A DNA stretch of 64,000 nt from Urechis unicinctus (GCA_034190875.2 CM067345.1:26814415-26878414), one strand, 5' to 3'; counted from the first letter of the stretch, positions 34,860 through 47,696 are shown. Made by a program: numbers and translations. Notes: generated from the sequence alone by a model not told the origin.

Positions 34860-35739
34860 CAGGCTTCTGCTTCTGTTTGTTATACTTTGAAGTACTGTAC
34901 TTTATTGAGCCACTGCGATGTCCTTGCGTAGAACTGTGTGCAGCAGTACTGCGACAAACTTTTCCCCAATGACCAACTTTTAAGCATTTATTGCATTTCT
35001 GGTCGCGAGCGGGACATTCCTCCCGACGGTGTCTAGTCCCACCACAAAAGTGGCATGTGTTCCTTGAGGTCGATTCAGCATGTGGAATCGGTCCTTTCCT
35101 TTGGTTGTTTCGCTTTTGATGGATGCTATCCACCTTCGTAGCCTGCCCAAACTGATTGAGTTGTTGTTGTGTGGCCTCGTATGTTCGAGCACAGTCAAGA
35201 ACTTTGTCAAGTGTCAACTTCTCTGGATCGTGGTCTAGTAGCTTTTTACGAACGGGGTTGTGCACAGTGCCAATAATGATTTGGTCGATCAGCATGTCCT
35301 CGAGAGCAGCCTCGAATTTACACTTCCGTGCTTGCACCTTAAGACGAGTTGTAAAGGTGTCAATGGGCTCAACTGACTGTTGACGAATGTCGCGAAATTG
35401 AAAACGGGCAAGTCTATAGTTAGCCTTGGGCTCAAAATAGTCTTGGAATGCCTGCCACACTGACTCTGGCGTTTTCTTCTGCTCTACTGTCAGATGAGAC
35501 CAGTTGTCGTAGACTTCTAAAGCATTGGGTCCCAACCAAAGTAGGATGTAGTTAACAATTTCGTGACCTGTTTTGTTACTGTACGTAGGAGTCGACAACA
35601 ACAGTTCACAATAACGCTTGAATGAGCGAAACTGATGAGGCAAATCGTCACTGTCCCAGTTGAATGAGGGCATCTTGATACCGGCTAGATCGTTTGAGTG
35701 CACGTACTGCACGCTTGCTGCTGGGTTTGATTCCGACAT
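34813..35739 (-). CDS. Gypsy gag (capsid-nucleocapsid)
   Basis: Retrotransposon gag of 308 residues from the preferred start MSESNPAAS at 35739; the frame is open back to a Met at 35784. The capsid-like region includes WQAFQDYFEPKANYRLARFQF and FTTRLKVQARKCKF. The nucleocapsid has two CCHC knuckles, CHFCGGTRHRREEC and CNKCLKVGHWGKVC, which bind the packaged RNA. It is intact. The 3' end overlaps the protease frame. Confidence 0.92.
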   Translation of the reverse strand: MSESNPAASVQYVHSNDLAGIKMPSFNWDSDDLPHQFRSFKRYCELLLSTPTYSNKTGHEIVNYILLWLGPNALEVYDNWSHLTVEQKKTPESVWQAFQDYFEPKANYRLARFQFRDIRQQSVEPIDTFTTRLKVQARKCKFEAALEDMLIDQIIIGTVHNPVRKKLLDHDPEKLTLDKVLDCARTYEATQQQLNQFGQATKVDSIHQKRNNQRKGPIPHAESTSRNTCHFCGGTRHRREECPARDQKCNKCLKVGHWGKVCRSTAAHSSTQGHRSGSIKYSTSKYNKQKQKPDVHSVCVENKDDPQF

Positions 35740-36063
35740 GATTTGGCGGGCGATAAACTGCACACTGTCACTGACGCGATGCAATTATTTACCACAACGT
35801 CCAACACGATCACTAGACCTGATATTGTCACATGTAGAAGCTTACTTGCGATTTGCACTTTGCGCTCGTTTTGTTGCTCGACATTCCAACACCACAGTCA
35901 CACAATCCGTCGCCGACCATGTGCGTTTGAGCGGGGTCGTTGAGGAGGTGAATTGCTCGGTTCACTGAAATCCGGTGTCACTGACCTCAAGACGACAGTC
36001 GTTTCCACTGCTGACTAGCGGAAGATAAAAACACTGTTTTTAATCACTATGGGTCGTTTTAGA

Positions 36064-36081
36064 TCTCACTTGCTGCCACCA
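36064..36081 (-). other. Gypsy primer-binding site
   Basis: TGGTGGCAGCAAGTGAGA directly follows the 5' LTR on the minus strand; it starts with the TGG expected for pairing with a tRNA CCA end. The primer tRNA is not identified. Confidence 0.7.
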
Positions 36082-36230
36082 TGTTATGTTATGTCCAAAT
36101 AACTATATTGAGAAACACACACACGAGGACGACACCATGTAGACCGGAACAGAACTGTCTTTATTCTTAACCACCATCCAACACATGAAGTGCACGTTAT
36201 GATTTTTAGTGAGGGCTTCATAATGCAACA
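36082..36230 (-). repeat. Gypsy 5' LTR (right copy)
   Basis: 149 bp, apparently identical to the left LTR. The target duplication CACAA follows at 36231-36235. Confidence 0.95.
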
Positions 36231-36329
36231 CACAATAGGCATACGAATAGCGAAAATAACAAGTACAATATCACTGGTACAGTCCTTGCGCTCGGACATC
36301 TGCTACACTCGACACAGTAATTTGATTGT

Positions 36330-36700
36330 GTACAGTTGTTATTCTTGGTACAGGTATTACATTGGATTTTGTTGTTGTGCAGTTGTTGCCCTTGGCACAC
36401 ATTTAATAAAGAAAGTTGATACATTGGGTACAGTTACTACTCAAAAAAGTTTTTACCATCTGTACCGTTTTTACACTTGGTACGGTTGTGACTCTGGTGA
36501 AAAAGGATATATTTGCCTAGGTACTGCACTGGATGTATTTTTGCTTGGTCGAGTTATTACTCTGAATATAGTTATTACACTGTGGTTACCTTTGGTGCAG
36601 TTGTTACCGTTGATACGATTATAACCCTGGGTACAGTTGTTGCCTTGGTTACAGTTGTTACCCTAGTTAATGTTCTTATCCTGAGTAATACCCCACGCCA
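36330..36700 (+). repeat. degenerate GGTACAGTTGTTACC repeat
   Basis: Imperfect tandem units of about 18-24 bp (CTTGGTACAGTTGTTAC and variants). Open frames across it on both strands are repeat by-products. Confidence 0.7.
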
Positions 36701-37321
36701 ATAACCTCCTGCCCTGTGTAGGATAAGTGATGACTCAATACTTTCGTATTTTTCGCAAGTTGGCAAATCATCTGAGCATTTAATGATAGGTTGTTTGACT
36801 AATTATGGGTGTAGAAGATATGTTATCGGGGCTACAGTGAATATAGATGACAGATTATGTGTGTGTTGTAGTGAGTAGAGATTACACGCTTTATTGCAGC
36901 ACTGTATTTTACCTGCGATAAAGTTGATGTTGTTTCAATTCATTGAATGAACCGTCGCTGAATACTAAATACTTGGGGGAATGATTGACTGCCACTTGTA
37001 TATTTTATATGACCAGAGCGAGTATGGTAGGCTGCACAAACAAAATATTTTGTTCTCTGTAATGTTGACCAGAACCTTCAACTGCTCTAACGTGTCGACA
37101 TACGTAACTTACTCAAGAACACATACTAAAACTGAATATTCTTAATTATAAATGCAATGGAGAAGTGATCCCTGATACAATCATTCGGTTTATTTCTACA
37201 TGAAATCGTTTGATCTCAGTGGAGATATTCATGAATGTTTGATATTGACAAAACTAGCACACATCATATAACACGGATTGATGTCAGGCGTCGCCCATAA
37301 GGTGCGCAATAAAGCGGTTTA
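36701..37321. other. unique AT-rich sequence
   Basis: No gene or repeat recognised. Confidence 0.35.
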
Positions 37322-37642
37322 GTGCATACTATCTTTGTATGTTTTTCTTCGACGATATTTGTGGTTAACGATCCTGAAATAAAACTAACCGACCAAGACA
37401 TAAACGGAACTCTCCAGTTGAGGGTGATCTCTAAAGAGGACGTGACTCGAATACAGAGGAATATGGTGCGAGGTGAGATATTGCAAAGTGGGGTAGATAT
37501 ATACTCTAAGACATTCTGTTTGAAATATAAGGACGAGGAACATATAGCATACACCTCACATTCCACATATGACAAAATAAGTTTTACGGTCCGTTTTTTG
37601 TTTATCAAAACAAAAAACAAAAAAACGATCAACAATAGCTAA
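37322..37642 (+). CDS. uncharacterised 106-codon open frame
   Basis: Plus-strand frame with protein-like composition in its middle ([55 protein letters not shown]). It could be an old exon or a mobile-element fragment. No domain recognised. An open minus-strand frame also covers it. Low confidence that it is expressed. Confidence 0.25.
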   Translation: MHTIFVCFSSTIFVVNDPEIKLTDQDINGTLQLRVISKEDVTRIQRNMVRGEILQSGVDIYSKTFCLKYKDEEHIAYTSHSTYDKISFTVRFLFIKTKNKKTINNS

Positions 37643-37676
37643 ACCGTAAACCGTTTTTCATGTGCGACTATGCTAA

Positions 37677-37790
<114 letters not shown>

Positions 37791-38215
37791 CAGAGAAACA
37801 ATGCAATTAAATTAATTTACACAATGATGTAAAGCTTATAACGATCGGACCATATTCAGGAATTAAGGTTTTCCCATTATCTATGACCGTGACCTTATTA
37901 TAAGGTCAAGGGAAAAACAAAACCTCTCGGTTCTGCATATATGTTCAAAATTGAGACCTGTATCGCGAGACAAACATTTAACAAACATTTATTTACAAGC
38001 TGACCAATGTTAAACGTCAAAATAAAACCTCTGGGTTCAGCACATCTTTGACACCTTCAATAAAAAAAAATAATTACAAAAATATATTGAAAATTGCGTT
38101 CTGTATCGCAAATAGTTAATAAACGTTGATTCGGAAGCTAACCAACGTTAAACGTTAATCAAAAATTGCAGATAAAAAAATTGTCCACATAAAAACAAAC
38201 ATACATACATACATC
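37791..38215. repeat. dispersed AT-rich repeat, further copy
   Basis: Carries the same modules as 29.5-30.4 kb (TGACCGTGACCTTATTATAAGGTCAAG, CTGTATCGCGAGACA, GCTGACCAATGTTAAACG, AATATATTGAAAATTGCG). Confidence 0.6.
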
Positions 38216-38689
38216 CATACAAACGCGACTGACCAAAAAAGAAAAAAACTTACGATCGTACAAGAATGGATTTAATTATTAAGTATATTAGATATATACA
38301 CCCAGGAATCATGAATATCATTATGATTGCAAAAAGATTCATGGGAAATGAAAAATCATAAGGCACATATCATCATCGTTATCATCGTTATGATGTCTAG
38401 TGGGAACCATCGATAGCCAAGGATGATTATGTACTATTGACTGGCATGGTTCCGTTTCCTGTGTGTTGCATCAATATGTTCAATTTTTTAAAGGGCTTTT
38501 CATGACACGATTATACTTTAGCTATATATAACATGAAGTAAAGCAACAACAGAAACTCATTCACATCGGCCCACGCTTACCGCACCAATAATTAATTTAG
38601 TTTTATCGTCCAACTGATTGCCGCATTATAACGCTTCATTGTGTCATGCTCGCTGCAGTGGGCATGAATAACCTTCGGTAACACAGAGA

Positions 38690-38766
38690 AAATACGCTGA
38701 TGATGACGACAACGGATATGATGACGACAAAGGATATGATGACGACGATGATGACGATGATGGTGA
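38690..38766 (+). repeat. GATGAC-rich simple repeat
   Basis: GATGATGACGACAACGGATATGATGACGAC-type repeats (two or three 18-bp units, then GAT/GAC triplets). Confidence 0.8.
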
Positions 38767-39399
38767 TATCAGGATCAGTTATAAATGCCACGGTTGTATT
38801 CACAAAGAATCTTGAGTCTTAGTGCCCTAGTGCAAGTGAAGCGCCCAACACCGAGCGCAATGCACGCTGTTGCTCACTCGGCGGAGTTACGCGGACCGAG
38901 TTCGCGGAGAACAAAAAAAAAAAAGCATTCGGCAGATAGTGCATGTGCGCGTCGTTTACCAATTTTCACCGCATCAACAAGCCATACCATTTTTTGCTTC
39001 AGTAGTTATTCTTTGTCCGTTGGCTTAGACATATTTTGTCTCATCAACATTAATATTAACAAGCCCCTTATTCATTTAGAAATAAAGACCTACATAAACT
39101 TGAAATATCGGCTGTAAAAGATTGATCATGTCAGCTACTCGACAACTGGTTGTAATCGCACAATTCAAATAGTTTGGGTTGTTTTCTAACGATGTTTGCA
39201 AGTAGGCTATTGTATTCAGACACGTTTAATTTATATCAATTTGGCCGTAACTATATCTTTGGTTGTTAGTGTAAGCAATAACATCAATGATGTCCATAGC
39301 ATTCACAATGAAGCAGAGAGTAAACGCGCCCTATATTCTACATGCATTTTGACAGTTAATTGGACTGGTCCTTGCTGCGATCTGCCGGCGACCTTTGTG

Positions 39400-40985
39400 A
39401 CAATCAACCTTAAACATTTATTCAGAAGCCAACCGACGTTAAGCAGAAAAAAATCCGTATCGACCCATAATTGACCAAGTTACTATGGATTTATCAATGT
39501 TGTTGAAATTTTACCTGTTGTTGGCACCTAGTATAATCAGGTCAGATAAACAAAAATGTTCATCATGATTATGTTTGAACGCGTGGCAAGAGGCCGGTGT
39601 TCAAATCCTAGCGAAGTCAATTTTATTTTTGTTTCCAATTTTCGTGCCACCTAAATTTTTTCATCTGATTTTATGAGAAGGCTATTCGTGCTGTCGATGA
39701 CAACAGCTGCTTAGCGGATTTTTATGACTATTTAACTGATATTTACTATTTTATAAGCAATCGTAAATTTGACGAAAATTGACTGAGTGAAATTTGTTTT
39801 TTCAACTCAACGCGCTTTGAAAACGACGAATATTTTTATAGTATATATCAATTATCAAAGTTTGGTAATTGTATCAGCTTTTTGAAAATGTTAATGTTTT
39901 TACGATCGAATGATATAAGTGAATAGATTGCAAAATTAAAAAGTTTAGGGATTTTGGCTTCCAGAAAATTTTGGACCTGCTAGAATTTTTTTAACGATGC
40001 ATTATTTACAATTACATTTATTCAGAAAAAGTTTACAATTACACTACACTATCAGAATATGTAAACTGTATTAAAATGGAATTCTAAAGCATGGACGTAT
40101 TGAGCATTGAACTTGCGTCATTTTGTGCAAACTTTGTTGTTTAGTAACCGGAAGCGGCGTCATCGACATCCACGATATTTTAGGATACGTCTTAATATGT
40201 CGCGCAGAACATGTGAACCAATTTTTATTACCATCAGACATGTATTGACTGTTTTATAAGCGTTCGAAATATTCATGAAACTTTTGTTGACATTTGGACT
40301 GATACCACGATTTTTCGACCTCAGGCGCTTAGGAAAACTGTTGCTTCGATGGCCACATATATATGTAGCAAAAGTTTGCAATTAGTACACAATGATGTAA
40401 ATTTTGTAAAAATACGACCATTTTTAAGGGAATATTTCGAGATACTAGTTTTTCACTTATTCGATTACATTGACCTTAGTTTCCGGTCAAGGTCAAAACA
40501 AATCATCTGGGATTGAAATCAAGCATGGACGTATTATTATTTTTGTTTTGTAGGCAATAGAATTTCTAAGGTTAATTTTCTTAACATTTGCACTGACACT
40601 ACGATTTTTGACCTTAGGCACTTGCGAAAACTATAGATTTTTTACAACGCGATATATGTATAAAAAAGTTGGCAATTGAATTAAGCTTCAAAGTGGTGTA
40701 AATTTTGTAAAGATCGAACTATATTCCCCGGGGTAATTAGGGATTTTAGATTTTCACATTTTCGATGACCTTGACCTTAGTATAAGGTCAAGGTAACAAC
40801 AAAGAGTCTGGGGTCTTGGCTACTATGTTACTGACCTATATGGGTGGAGGGGGGGAAGAAATTTCATCAAAAATTGCGACCGGAATCGCCTGCCAATAAA
40901 AAGTTTACAAATCACAAACAAACAAACCCACAAACGCGACTAACGAACATAACTTGGCGAAAGCATTCGCCAAGTTAATAATGAC
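39400..40985. repeat. dispersed AT-rich repeat, diverged copies
   Basis: At least three diverged copies of the GACCTTGACC...GGTCAAGGTCA family at about 39.41-39.9, 40.0-40.55 and 40.6-40.98 kb. The last ends in an inverted ACTTGGCGAA...TTCGCCAAGTTA hairpin (40952-40978), possibly the family's 3' terminus. A B-box-like GTTCAAATCC at about 39599 hints that part of the family is tRNA-derived. Confidence 0.55.
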
Positions 40986-42205
40986 TTGGATTGAATAAGG
41001 TTCTCACATTTACAGCAACCTGGCAACAACAGAAAGCATTGGTAATCCAATTATAATGTCAGGCATCAAGCGTTGACGTTGGTGTTTCACCAACTTGCTC
41101 GGTTAGCGTAGATGCAAGGGGGTGGACATCATCCAAATAATATGAACTCCTTCCTGAGATAATCGTGTTTACGATAGAAGGGAAAATTACATCTGACTGA
41201 GGGCTCGACTCGTTTCACTGATCTAGGAAGCCAGTGAGTCACATATGACCACCGTTGAATGGCGCGTACGATCAGCCACCGTATCAGAGGATAAGGCTAA
41301 ACAAATCAAGGCCCTAAGTGGTTCTCTTTAATCCTTAATCTCTTTAAATAAGTTCGGCACTTTAACCACTGAATGCCGACACAATTTCGGCTTTTGGTAT
41401 GGCTTGACCAAATACTGTCCGGTCGCTGTAATTAACATGACCTACTTCCATGTTATGATAACCGATCCATTGCAACATCAGTTGTTATTCACCTCCACTA
41501 TCAATCCTGCTGGTGAAGCCTGCTGGATATCCCCACCATTTGACCAAATATTGTCAATCACATTTGCACTATCTTTCTTCCAACACCTACTCAATTCAGT
41601 GCACTTTTTATCCGCAGAGTTATAGACGTTAGGTGTTCCCGAGTGTATATTATGTATTGAAAACAAGCATTCACTCCAATTAGGTCAATTGCCCTTTTTA
41701 AACTTGCCATGTTCCTTACTAATGTGTACACGATCAACAATGTTACGGGTGATTTAGCAGTTTCGTAAATCAGGTCTCCTGTTAATACGCTCCATCGACT
41801 ATCGACCTGCGCAGGAATATCCCTTGAATACTTTCAACGACTTCTGTCATCACAGGGTTATCAGACACAACCCTTTGTTCCCTTTAATTCTCATCAGCTG
41901 GTTCCATAGTTTTGACTTATTCACCCGATCAGAAATTTTATTCGGTATTTATGCTGTGTTTGTGCCATTTTTGTGCAATATTTGATTGTACAACAAAACT
42001 TTATCCTTATCTATCTGGCCAGTAGGCTTACTTATTCCTACCGATTGAGTTGTTCCATTTATTACAGGAACAACTTGTATAGGACCAGTATCAGTGCCGA
42101 CACCAGAGGACAAACCCCATACGAATGATCTTGGTGTACTTAACCGCTGATGTTGGCAGCCCCTTTATTCAGTTTCATTCTAGGCACGTCAGTCGAACGT
42201 TTCCA
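40986..42205. other. degenerate sequence, weak coding traces on the minus strand
   Basis: Minus-strand stretches near 41.48-41.75 kb read for tens of codons (SADKKCTELSRCWKKDSANV region) in shifting frames. This looks like decayed coding sequence of a large element. Family not recognised. Confidence 0.25.
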
Positions 42206-43300
42206 TTACAGGGTCCATAGCATCTTAATATTGCATGCCGCCAAGTGGTTCTGCTGTGCGTCCCTAATCTGCAGGATATAGTCCATATTCAGGTTGAACC
42301 CTGACCTGTCCTTGGTCCGGTCCTGGCGCTTGTGGGCGACAAGCTTCTGCTGGATTGCCTTGTAAAGCTGCTGCTCATCTCGGAACCCGTTTCCAGGAGG
42401 CAGATTATCCGCTCGAGTTAGTGCATGTGCTCCACACGGCCCACCGCTCGGTAGACTAGGTTGGACATGCAAGAAGACGACGACGATCCAGACCTTCTGT
42501 GGTCTTTTACAGTGCTGCCCTGCAAGCTGTGAGGGCGTAACCAAGTCGCCAGCTATCAGTTTTCATGGCGGTCTCTGCAGCCTCGATGCTTACATCGATG
42601 ATATCTTTGCGAACGCGTACGTCGGTATAGTCTGAGCCCAGTATCTGCATCTCGACGTTTTAGCGCCGGCTGTCTTCGGGGTGATGCATTAGATGCACCA
42701 GCTCGTCTTTTCTAGCAGCTCCAATACCCTGTCGCTGCCCTTCAGACGGCTGGTCAGTATGAGTCCACCGATTCACGAACTGATCCTATTATAACTAAGG
42801 CACAGGGGATGGGGGTATTTTTGCGTTTCTCGACACTGAAGGTGACCTTCTCACAGAACGCCTTTTCTCGTGTGGCAGTTCTCCTGCAATAGGTGATAGC
42901 TAGACGTGGTCACCACAGCAGATGTTCACTACGTGATTCTAACCAACCCAGGAAAGTCTGTAGCTTGGAGCGTGATTCTGTGCAGACCTCGTACAAGATG
43001 ACAATTTCGGTCCATGCACTCTGGGGTCCACTCTGATTGACCTCTCCGCCTAAAGAAGCTGGGCTCATACATCTTCTGTTTAACATCTACTTGGCCAGAC
43101 GGTGGGCGGGTTTAAATATTACGGGATCTCATGAACGGAATAGCTCCACTTACGCCGCCCCCGTTGAGATATCTGAGCTGGTGTCTAGTCAATAGATATC
43201 CGCGTCGCTTGGCGGAATGCACATGCGTGTCTGTGCTGTGTGCGGGTGAGGCGTACCCTTCTGGGGGCGCAGATACTCACCCTTGTCGCGCCATTGGGCT
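42206..43300 (-). pseudogene. decayed coding region, unidentified mobile element
   Basis: The minus frame at 42206-42544 (112 codons) has a protein-like tail (GFRDEQQLYKAIQQKLVAHK, then GFNLNMDYILQIRDAQQNHL). Upstream on the same strand are broken frames, including IVILYEVCTESRSKLQTFLG at about 42950-43010, which is also present in altered form at about 10.09 kb. The two loci share the same order of short identical blocks. It is probably two remnants of one repeat family; the family is not identified. Confidence 0.4.
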
Positions 43301-43483
43301 GGGGTCACCTCAGGGAGGCACAGTGTGCCCAGGAGACAACAAGTCTCTTGGCAACAGTTGCCGAACCGCGGGACCACATGGGCCTTTACGTTGGCAAACT
43401 TGTGGAGCGCAGTCCGTTATACATAGATGATGTCAGTGGCCACGTGCTAGACATTATGACGATGTTAAAGAGACTGTTCACAT

Positions 43484-45540
43484 CGCCATAAACAACTATA
43501 CCCAAGAGAACCCTCACATCGCCATGAACAACTATAGCCAAGAGAACTCTCACTTCGCCAGGAACAACTATAGCCAAGAGAACCCTCACATCGCCAGGAT
43601 CAACTATAGCCAAGAGAACCCTCAAATCGCCATGAACAAGTTATAGCCATAGAGAACCCTCACTTCGCCCGACAACACGGTATAGGAAAAAATAACCCTC
43701 GACATCGCAAGTAAGGATCTATAGCCTGAGACCACAGCCTTACGTAGCGACTGAAAGTCTGAAAACTATAACTTTTGGAACCCAAGGTCGCGGTTGCCAA
43801 CACTATTGCCAAGGAAACCTCGTTCCAAATATGTGGCTGAACAGTCTCTTTAATGTGTGCACAGACCAGCATACCTTCGCGCAAGCGTGTTTGTTGTGAC
43901 TGCGTTTCGTCGTACATGAGGATGTGGCCAAGCGGGCACTTCTGCGGCGCCCCAACTAAGGCCAGAGGTCTCTCTGACAAGGTAGTAGAGCTCAAGTTGT
44001 TGGGTCACAAGTCTGCGGGTGAGAACTTTTACATTCAGCTTCACTTTGCCTTGCGAAAACTTAGCCAAGAGAACTCTCACTACGCCGTGACGACGGTATA
44101 GTGGAAGAGAACCTCATGTTGCATGAACAACTTGCCGACAGAGAACAATCACCATTCGCACATGCAGGTAGCCAAAGAGATCTGACATCAAGTAGGTCTA
44201 TGCCAACGCAGTGCTTCCAAAATCAAGCCGAGATGACAACTGGATAGCCGCCCTGAACCCTCCAATTCTTGATGGTCACCTATAGCCAAGAGCGGTAGAT
44301 CGATAGCCAACTATAGCCAAGTGGAACGCTGCCTCGCCGTGGAACTCTTTATGTCGAGAACTCTCGACGTCCAGGAACAACTTGTAGACCATACAGTTCC
44401 ACATCGCCAACTAAGCCCGAGAACCCTCGATCGCAGGAACAACTTAGCCAGAGAACATCATTCGCCAGGAACGACTAGGGGTGGGCCTCTCGCCAGGAAC
44501 AACTTTAAGCCACAATACTCTCAGCGTGGTAGGTGCCAAAGACCCCTGACAGCCAAGGCCACACCGCCCAGCCGAGTGGGGAACTCTTGCAAGAGAACCC
44601 TGGTGATCCCATGAACAACTATAGCCCGGAACCCTCCTGGATTACACAAACTGGTTCACCAAGAGGAACTGTTTGTCACCGAACAACCAGTAGCCAGACC
44701 GCCCTCCAATAGCCAGGACAACAATCCAGTAGCCAGACCGCAATCCAGTAACCACTACAGCCAATCACCCTGTCTCGCCTGGAACAACTGAGCCAAGGGA
44801 ACCCTCACTTAGAGGAACAATAAATAAACTCTCACATCGCCATGAACAACTATAGCCAAGAGAACCCTCACATCGCCATGAACAACTATAGCCAAGGGAA
44901 CCCTCACATCGCCAGGAACAACTATAGCCAAGAGAACCCTCACATCGCCATGAACAACTGTAGCCAAGAGAACCCTCACATCGCCATGGACTGCTGTAGC
45001 CAAGGGAACCCTCACAGCGACAGTGATTGCTGTAGCCAAGAGAACACTTGCAACGCCAGGTACTGCTGTTGCTTAGGAAACCCTTGCGTCGTAAGGGACT
45101 GCTGTATCCAAGGAGATCCTCACAACGCCCGGGACTGCTGTAGTCAATAGAACCATCATATCTCCAGGGACTGCTGAAGCAAAGGGAGTCCTCGCACGTT
45201 TATGTACGATTGTTGCCAAGGGAATCCTCACATCGCTATGGGCTGTTGTAACCGAGAGAAACCTCGCATCATCAAGGACTGTTGCCGCCAAGGGAACCCT
45301 CACGTCGTCAGGGACTGCTGGAACCAAGGGAACCCTCACGTCGTCAGGGACTGCTGGAGCCAAGGGAACCCTCACATCGTCAGGGACTGCTGGAGCCAAG
45401 GGAACCCTCACGTCGTCAGGAACTGCTGGAGCCAAGGGAACCCTCACGTCGTCAGGGACTGCTTGAACCAAGGGAACCCTCACGTCGTAAGGGACTGCTG
45501 GAACCAAGGGAACCCTCACGTCACCGGGAACTGATGCAGT
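43484..45540 (+). repeat. 36-bp minisatellite with a scrambled centre
   Basis: Regular 36-bp units (AACTATAGCCAAGAGAACCC then TCACATCGCCAGGAAC) occupy 43484-43670 and 44830-45130. A second unit type (GGGACTGCTGGAACCAAGGG, AACCCTCACGTCGTCA) runs to 45540. Between 43680 and 44830 only broken, indel-riddled traces of the unit survive amid other sequence. Open frames on both strands (YSQENPHIA plus; PAVPDDVRVPL minus) result from the 12-codon unit. Confidence 0.85.
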
Positions 45541-45550
45541 CTAAGGAATC

Positions 45551-46510
45551 CTCTATCTTTGTCGTCTAACGGGTGACTGATCCTCTGGATGACTACATCT
45601 ATGTCGTCTAACGGATGACTGATCCTCTGGATGACTACATCTATGTCGTCTAACGGGTGACTGATCCTCTGGATGACTACATCTATGTCGTCTAACGGGT
45701 GACTGATCCTCTCGATGACTATATCTATGTCATCTAACGGGTGACTGATCCTCTGGATGACTACTTCTATGTCATCTAACGGATGACTGATCCTCTTGAT
45801 GACTACTTCTATGTTGTCTAACGAGTGACTGATCCTCTGAATGGCTACATCTATGACGTCTAACGGGTGACTGATCCTCTCGATGACTACATCTATGTCA
45901 TCTAACGGGTGACTGATCCTCTGAATGGCTAGATCTATATCGTCTTACGGGTGACTGATCCTCTGGATGACTACATCTGTCATCTAACGGGTGACTGATC
46001 CTCTGAATGGCTACATCTATGTCGTCTAACGGGTGACTGATCCTCTGGATGACTACTTCTATGTCATCTAACGGGTGACTGATCCTCTCAATGACTACTT
46101 CTATCTTCTATGTCGCCTAACGAGTGACTGATCCTCTGAATGGCTTCATCTATGTCGTCTAACGGGTGACTGATCCTCTTGATGACTACATCTATGTCGT
46201 CTAACGAGTGACTGATCCTCTGAATGGCTACATCTATGTCGTCTAATGGGTGACTGATCCTCTGGATGACTACTTCTATGTCATCTAACGGGTGACTGAT
46301 CCTCTCGATGACTAATTCTATGTCGTCTAACGGGTGACTGATCCTCTGAATTGCTACTTCTATGTCGTCTAATGGGTGACTGATCCTCTGAATGGCTACA
46401 TCTATGTCGTCTAACGGGTGACTGATCCTCTCGATGACTACTTCTATGTCGTCTTACGGGTGACTGATCCTCTGGATGGCTACATCCATGTCGACTAACT
46501 GGTTACTGGT
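45551..46510 (+). repeat. 42-bp satellite array
   Basis: About 23 units of CATCTATGTCGTCTAACGGG followed by TGACTGATCCTCTGGATGACTA. Variants: GGATGACTA, CGATGACTA and GAATGGCTA. It abuts a MITE at 46521. Unrelated in sequence to the 42-bp array at 3.4 kb. Confidence 0.93.
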
Positions 46511-46520
46511 CTATATGAGA

Positions 46521-46803
46521 AGCACTTAAGTGTATAGAGGTAATATATATGTGCCGCGCGACGGGGTATGTTTTTTGGGCCTCTCGACTTGTACGACGGG
46601 TTTTTGGGCCTCATACTTGTACGACGGGGTATGTTTTTCAGGTTCAATGTGTACGACCGGTTATACATTCGCATAATACCTTGTACGACGGGGTATGCTT
46701 TTTGGCCATTTTGACCTTGTACGACGGGTACGGGTTTTTTAGGTGCCGCGGCACACCCCTATCCAGAATAAGGCCAAGTGCCCCCCCCCCCCCCCCCCCG
46801 GGG
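46521..46803 (-). mobile_element. G-tract-ended MITE, copy 4
   Basis: Reverse-orientation copy: GCACTTAAGTGTATAGAGG on the left, four TTGTACGACGGG-type boxes, and CCAAGTGCC followed by a long C run and GGGG on the right. The left G tract is missing and no target duplication is evident, so the left end seems truncated or rearranged at the satellite edge. Confidence 0.8.
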
Positions 46804-47690
46804 AGTAACCCCCTACAGCTAATATAAATTGCAAACTACAGCTTCCCAGATCCACGTGTGACCTACGCGTCACCTGTCACCTCCCCATCTCCTCATGCAC
46901 ACCCCATATACTACAGGCACATACCCATCCTGCTTAAGCAACGCCCGATTGGCCCGAGCGACTTCCCAGCCCTCACTGACTAAGTCGCCCGAGTTCAACA
47001 CATCTCTCTCCAATCTTAATGCAAATATGCATCTTAAATTCAAAAGTCAAGTAAAGTAATAAAGTTAACGATTCTTCTAAACCCTACACCTGGAGTTCGA
47101 GTCTTCCTTCATTATCGCAAGTGCGTATCGTGTGCATCTCTGCACCCACGCAGGCACCACCTCCCACGCACCACCTCACTGCACCACTAGCACTGCACCA
47201 ACCACGCCCCATCGTCCATCCTACGCCTGACCACGCATATTACTTGTTGTCATAGAACAAAACACTCCTCGTTAACAAGCTGAGACGTCTCACGAACCAC
47301 GGCCGTGTGACCACGAGTCACACCAGGCCTTACCTTCCACAAGCATCATAGAAAGCCACAACAACGACCGCTGACCTTGTATTTCTGTAAAAAGCCTATA
47401 AATCCACTTGTGACTGAATTATTTCTACGCCAACTGTCCTTTAGAAATTTGAGGTCACTAACTCTTACTATGTGTGACAAATATATGTAAATTAACAGCT
47501 ACAAATGGTCTTTATCTACATTGCGACCTCCATTAAGTCAACATCAGGACCTCCAGTAGGCCTACGCTCGTCTTAATCTACTTTCTAAACCTCCACCAGG
47601 TTGACATAGGGACCTCCAACAGGCCAACGCACGTCTTTATCTATATTGAGACCTCCATCAAATCGACATAGGGACCTCTAACATGCACCT
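46804..47690. other. unique sequence
   Basis: C-rich then AT-rich. A GACCTCCA-type phrase recurs at about 60-bp spacing in 47.52-47.68 kb. No gene recognised. Confidence 0.4.
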
Positions 47691-47696
47691 ACATTG

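Larger units (their letters stand above)
31283..36230 (-). mobile_element. Ty3/Gypsy LTR retrotransposon, full length
   Basis: 4,948-bp element on the minus strand with two 149-bp LTRs beginning TG and ending CA and a 5-bp CACAA target duplication. The LTRs look identical base for base, so the insertion is young. Order on the minus strand is LTR, primer-binding site, gag with two zinc knuckles, protease, reverse transcriptase, RNase H, integrase, polypurine tract, LTR. The coding region is not continuous: gag and pro-pol are in different frames, and two one-base homopolymer differences break pol. The layout and the IADD active-site variant fit invertebrate Gypsy lineages. Confidence 0.95.

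Noticed and set aside
33704-35968. Plus-strand frames across the Gypsy element
   Set aside because: Antisense shadows of gag and pol.
44809-45569. Plus and minus frames of YSQENPHIA and PAVPDDVRVPL repeats
   Set aside because: Both strands open because the unit is 36 bp; array edges are scrambled and no non-repeat domain is attached.
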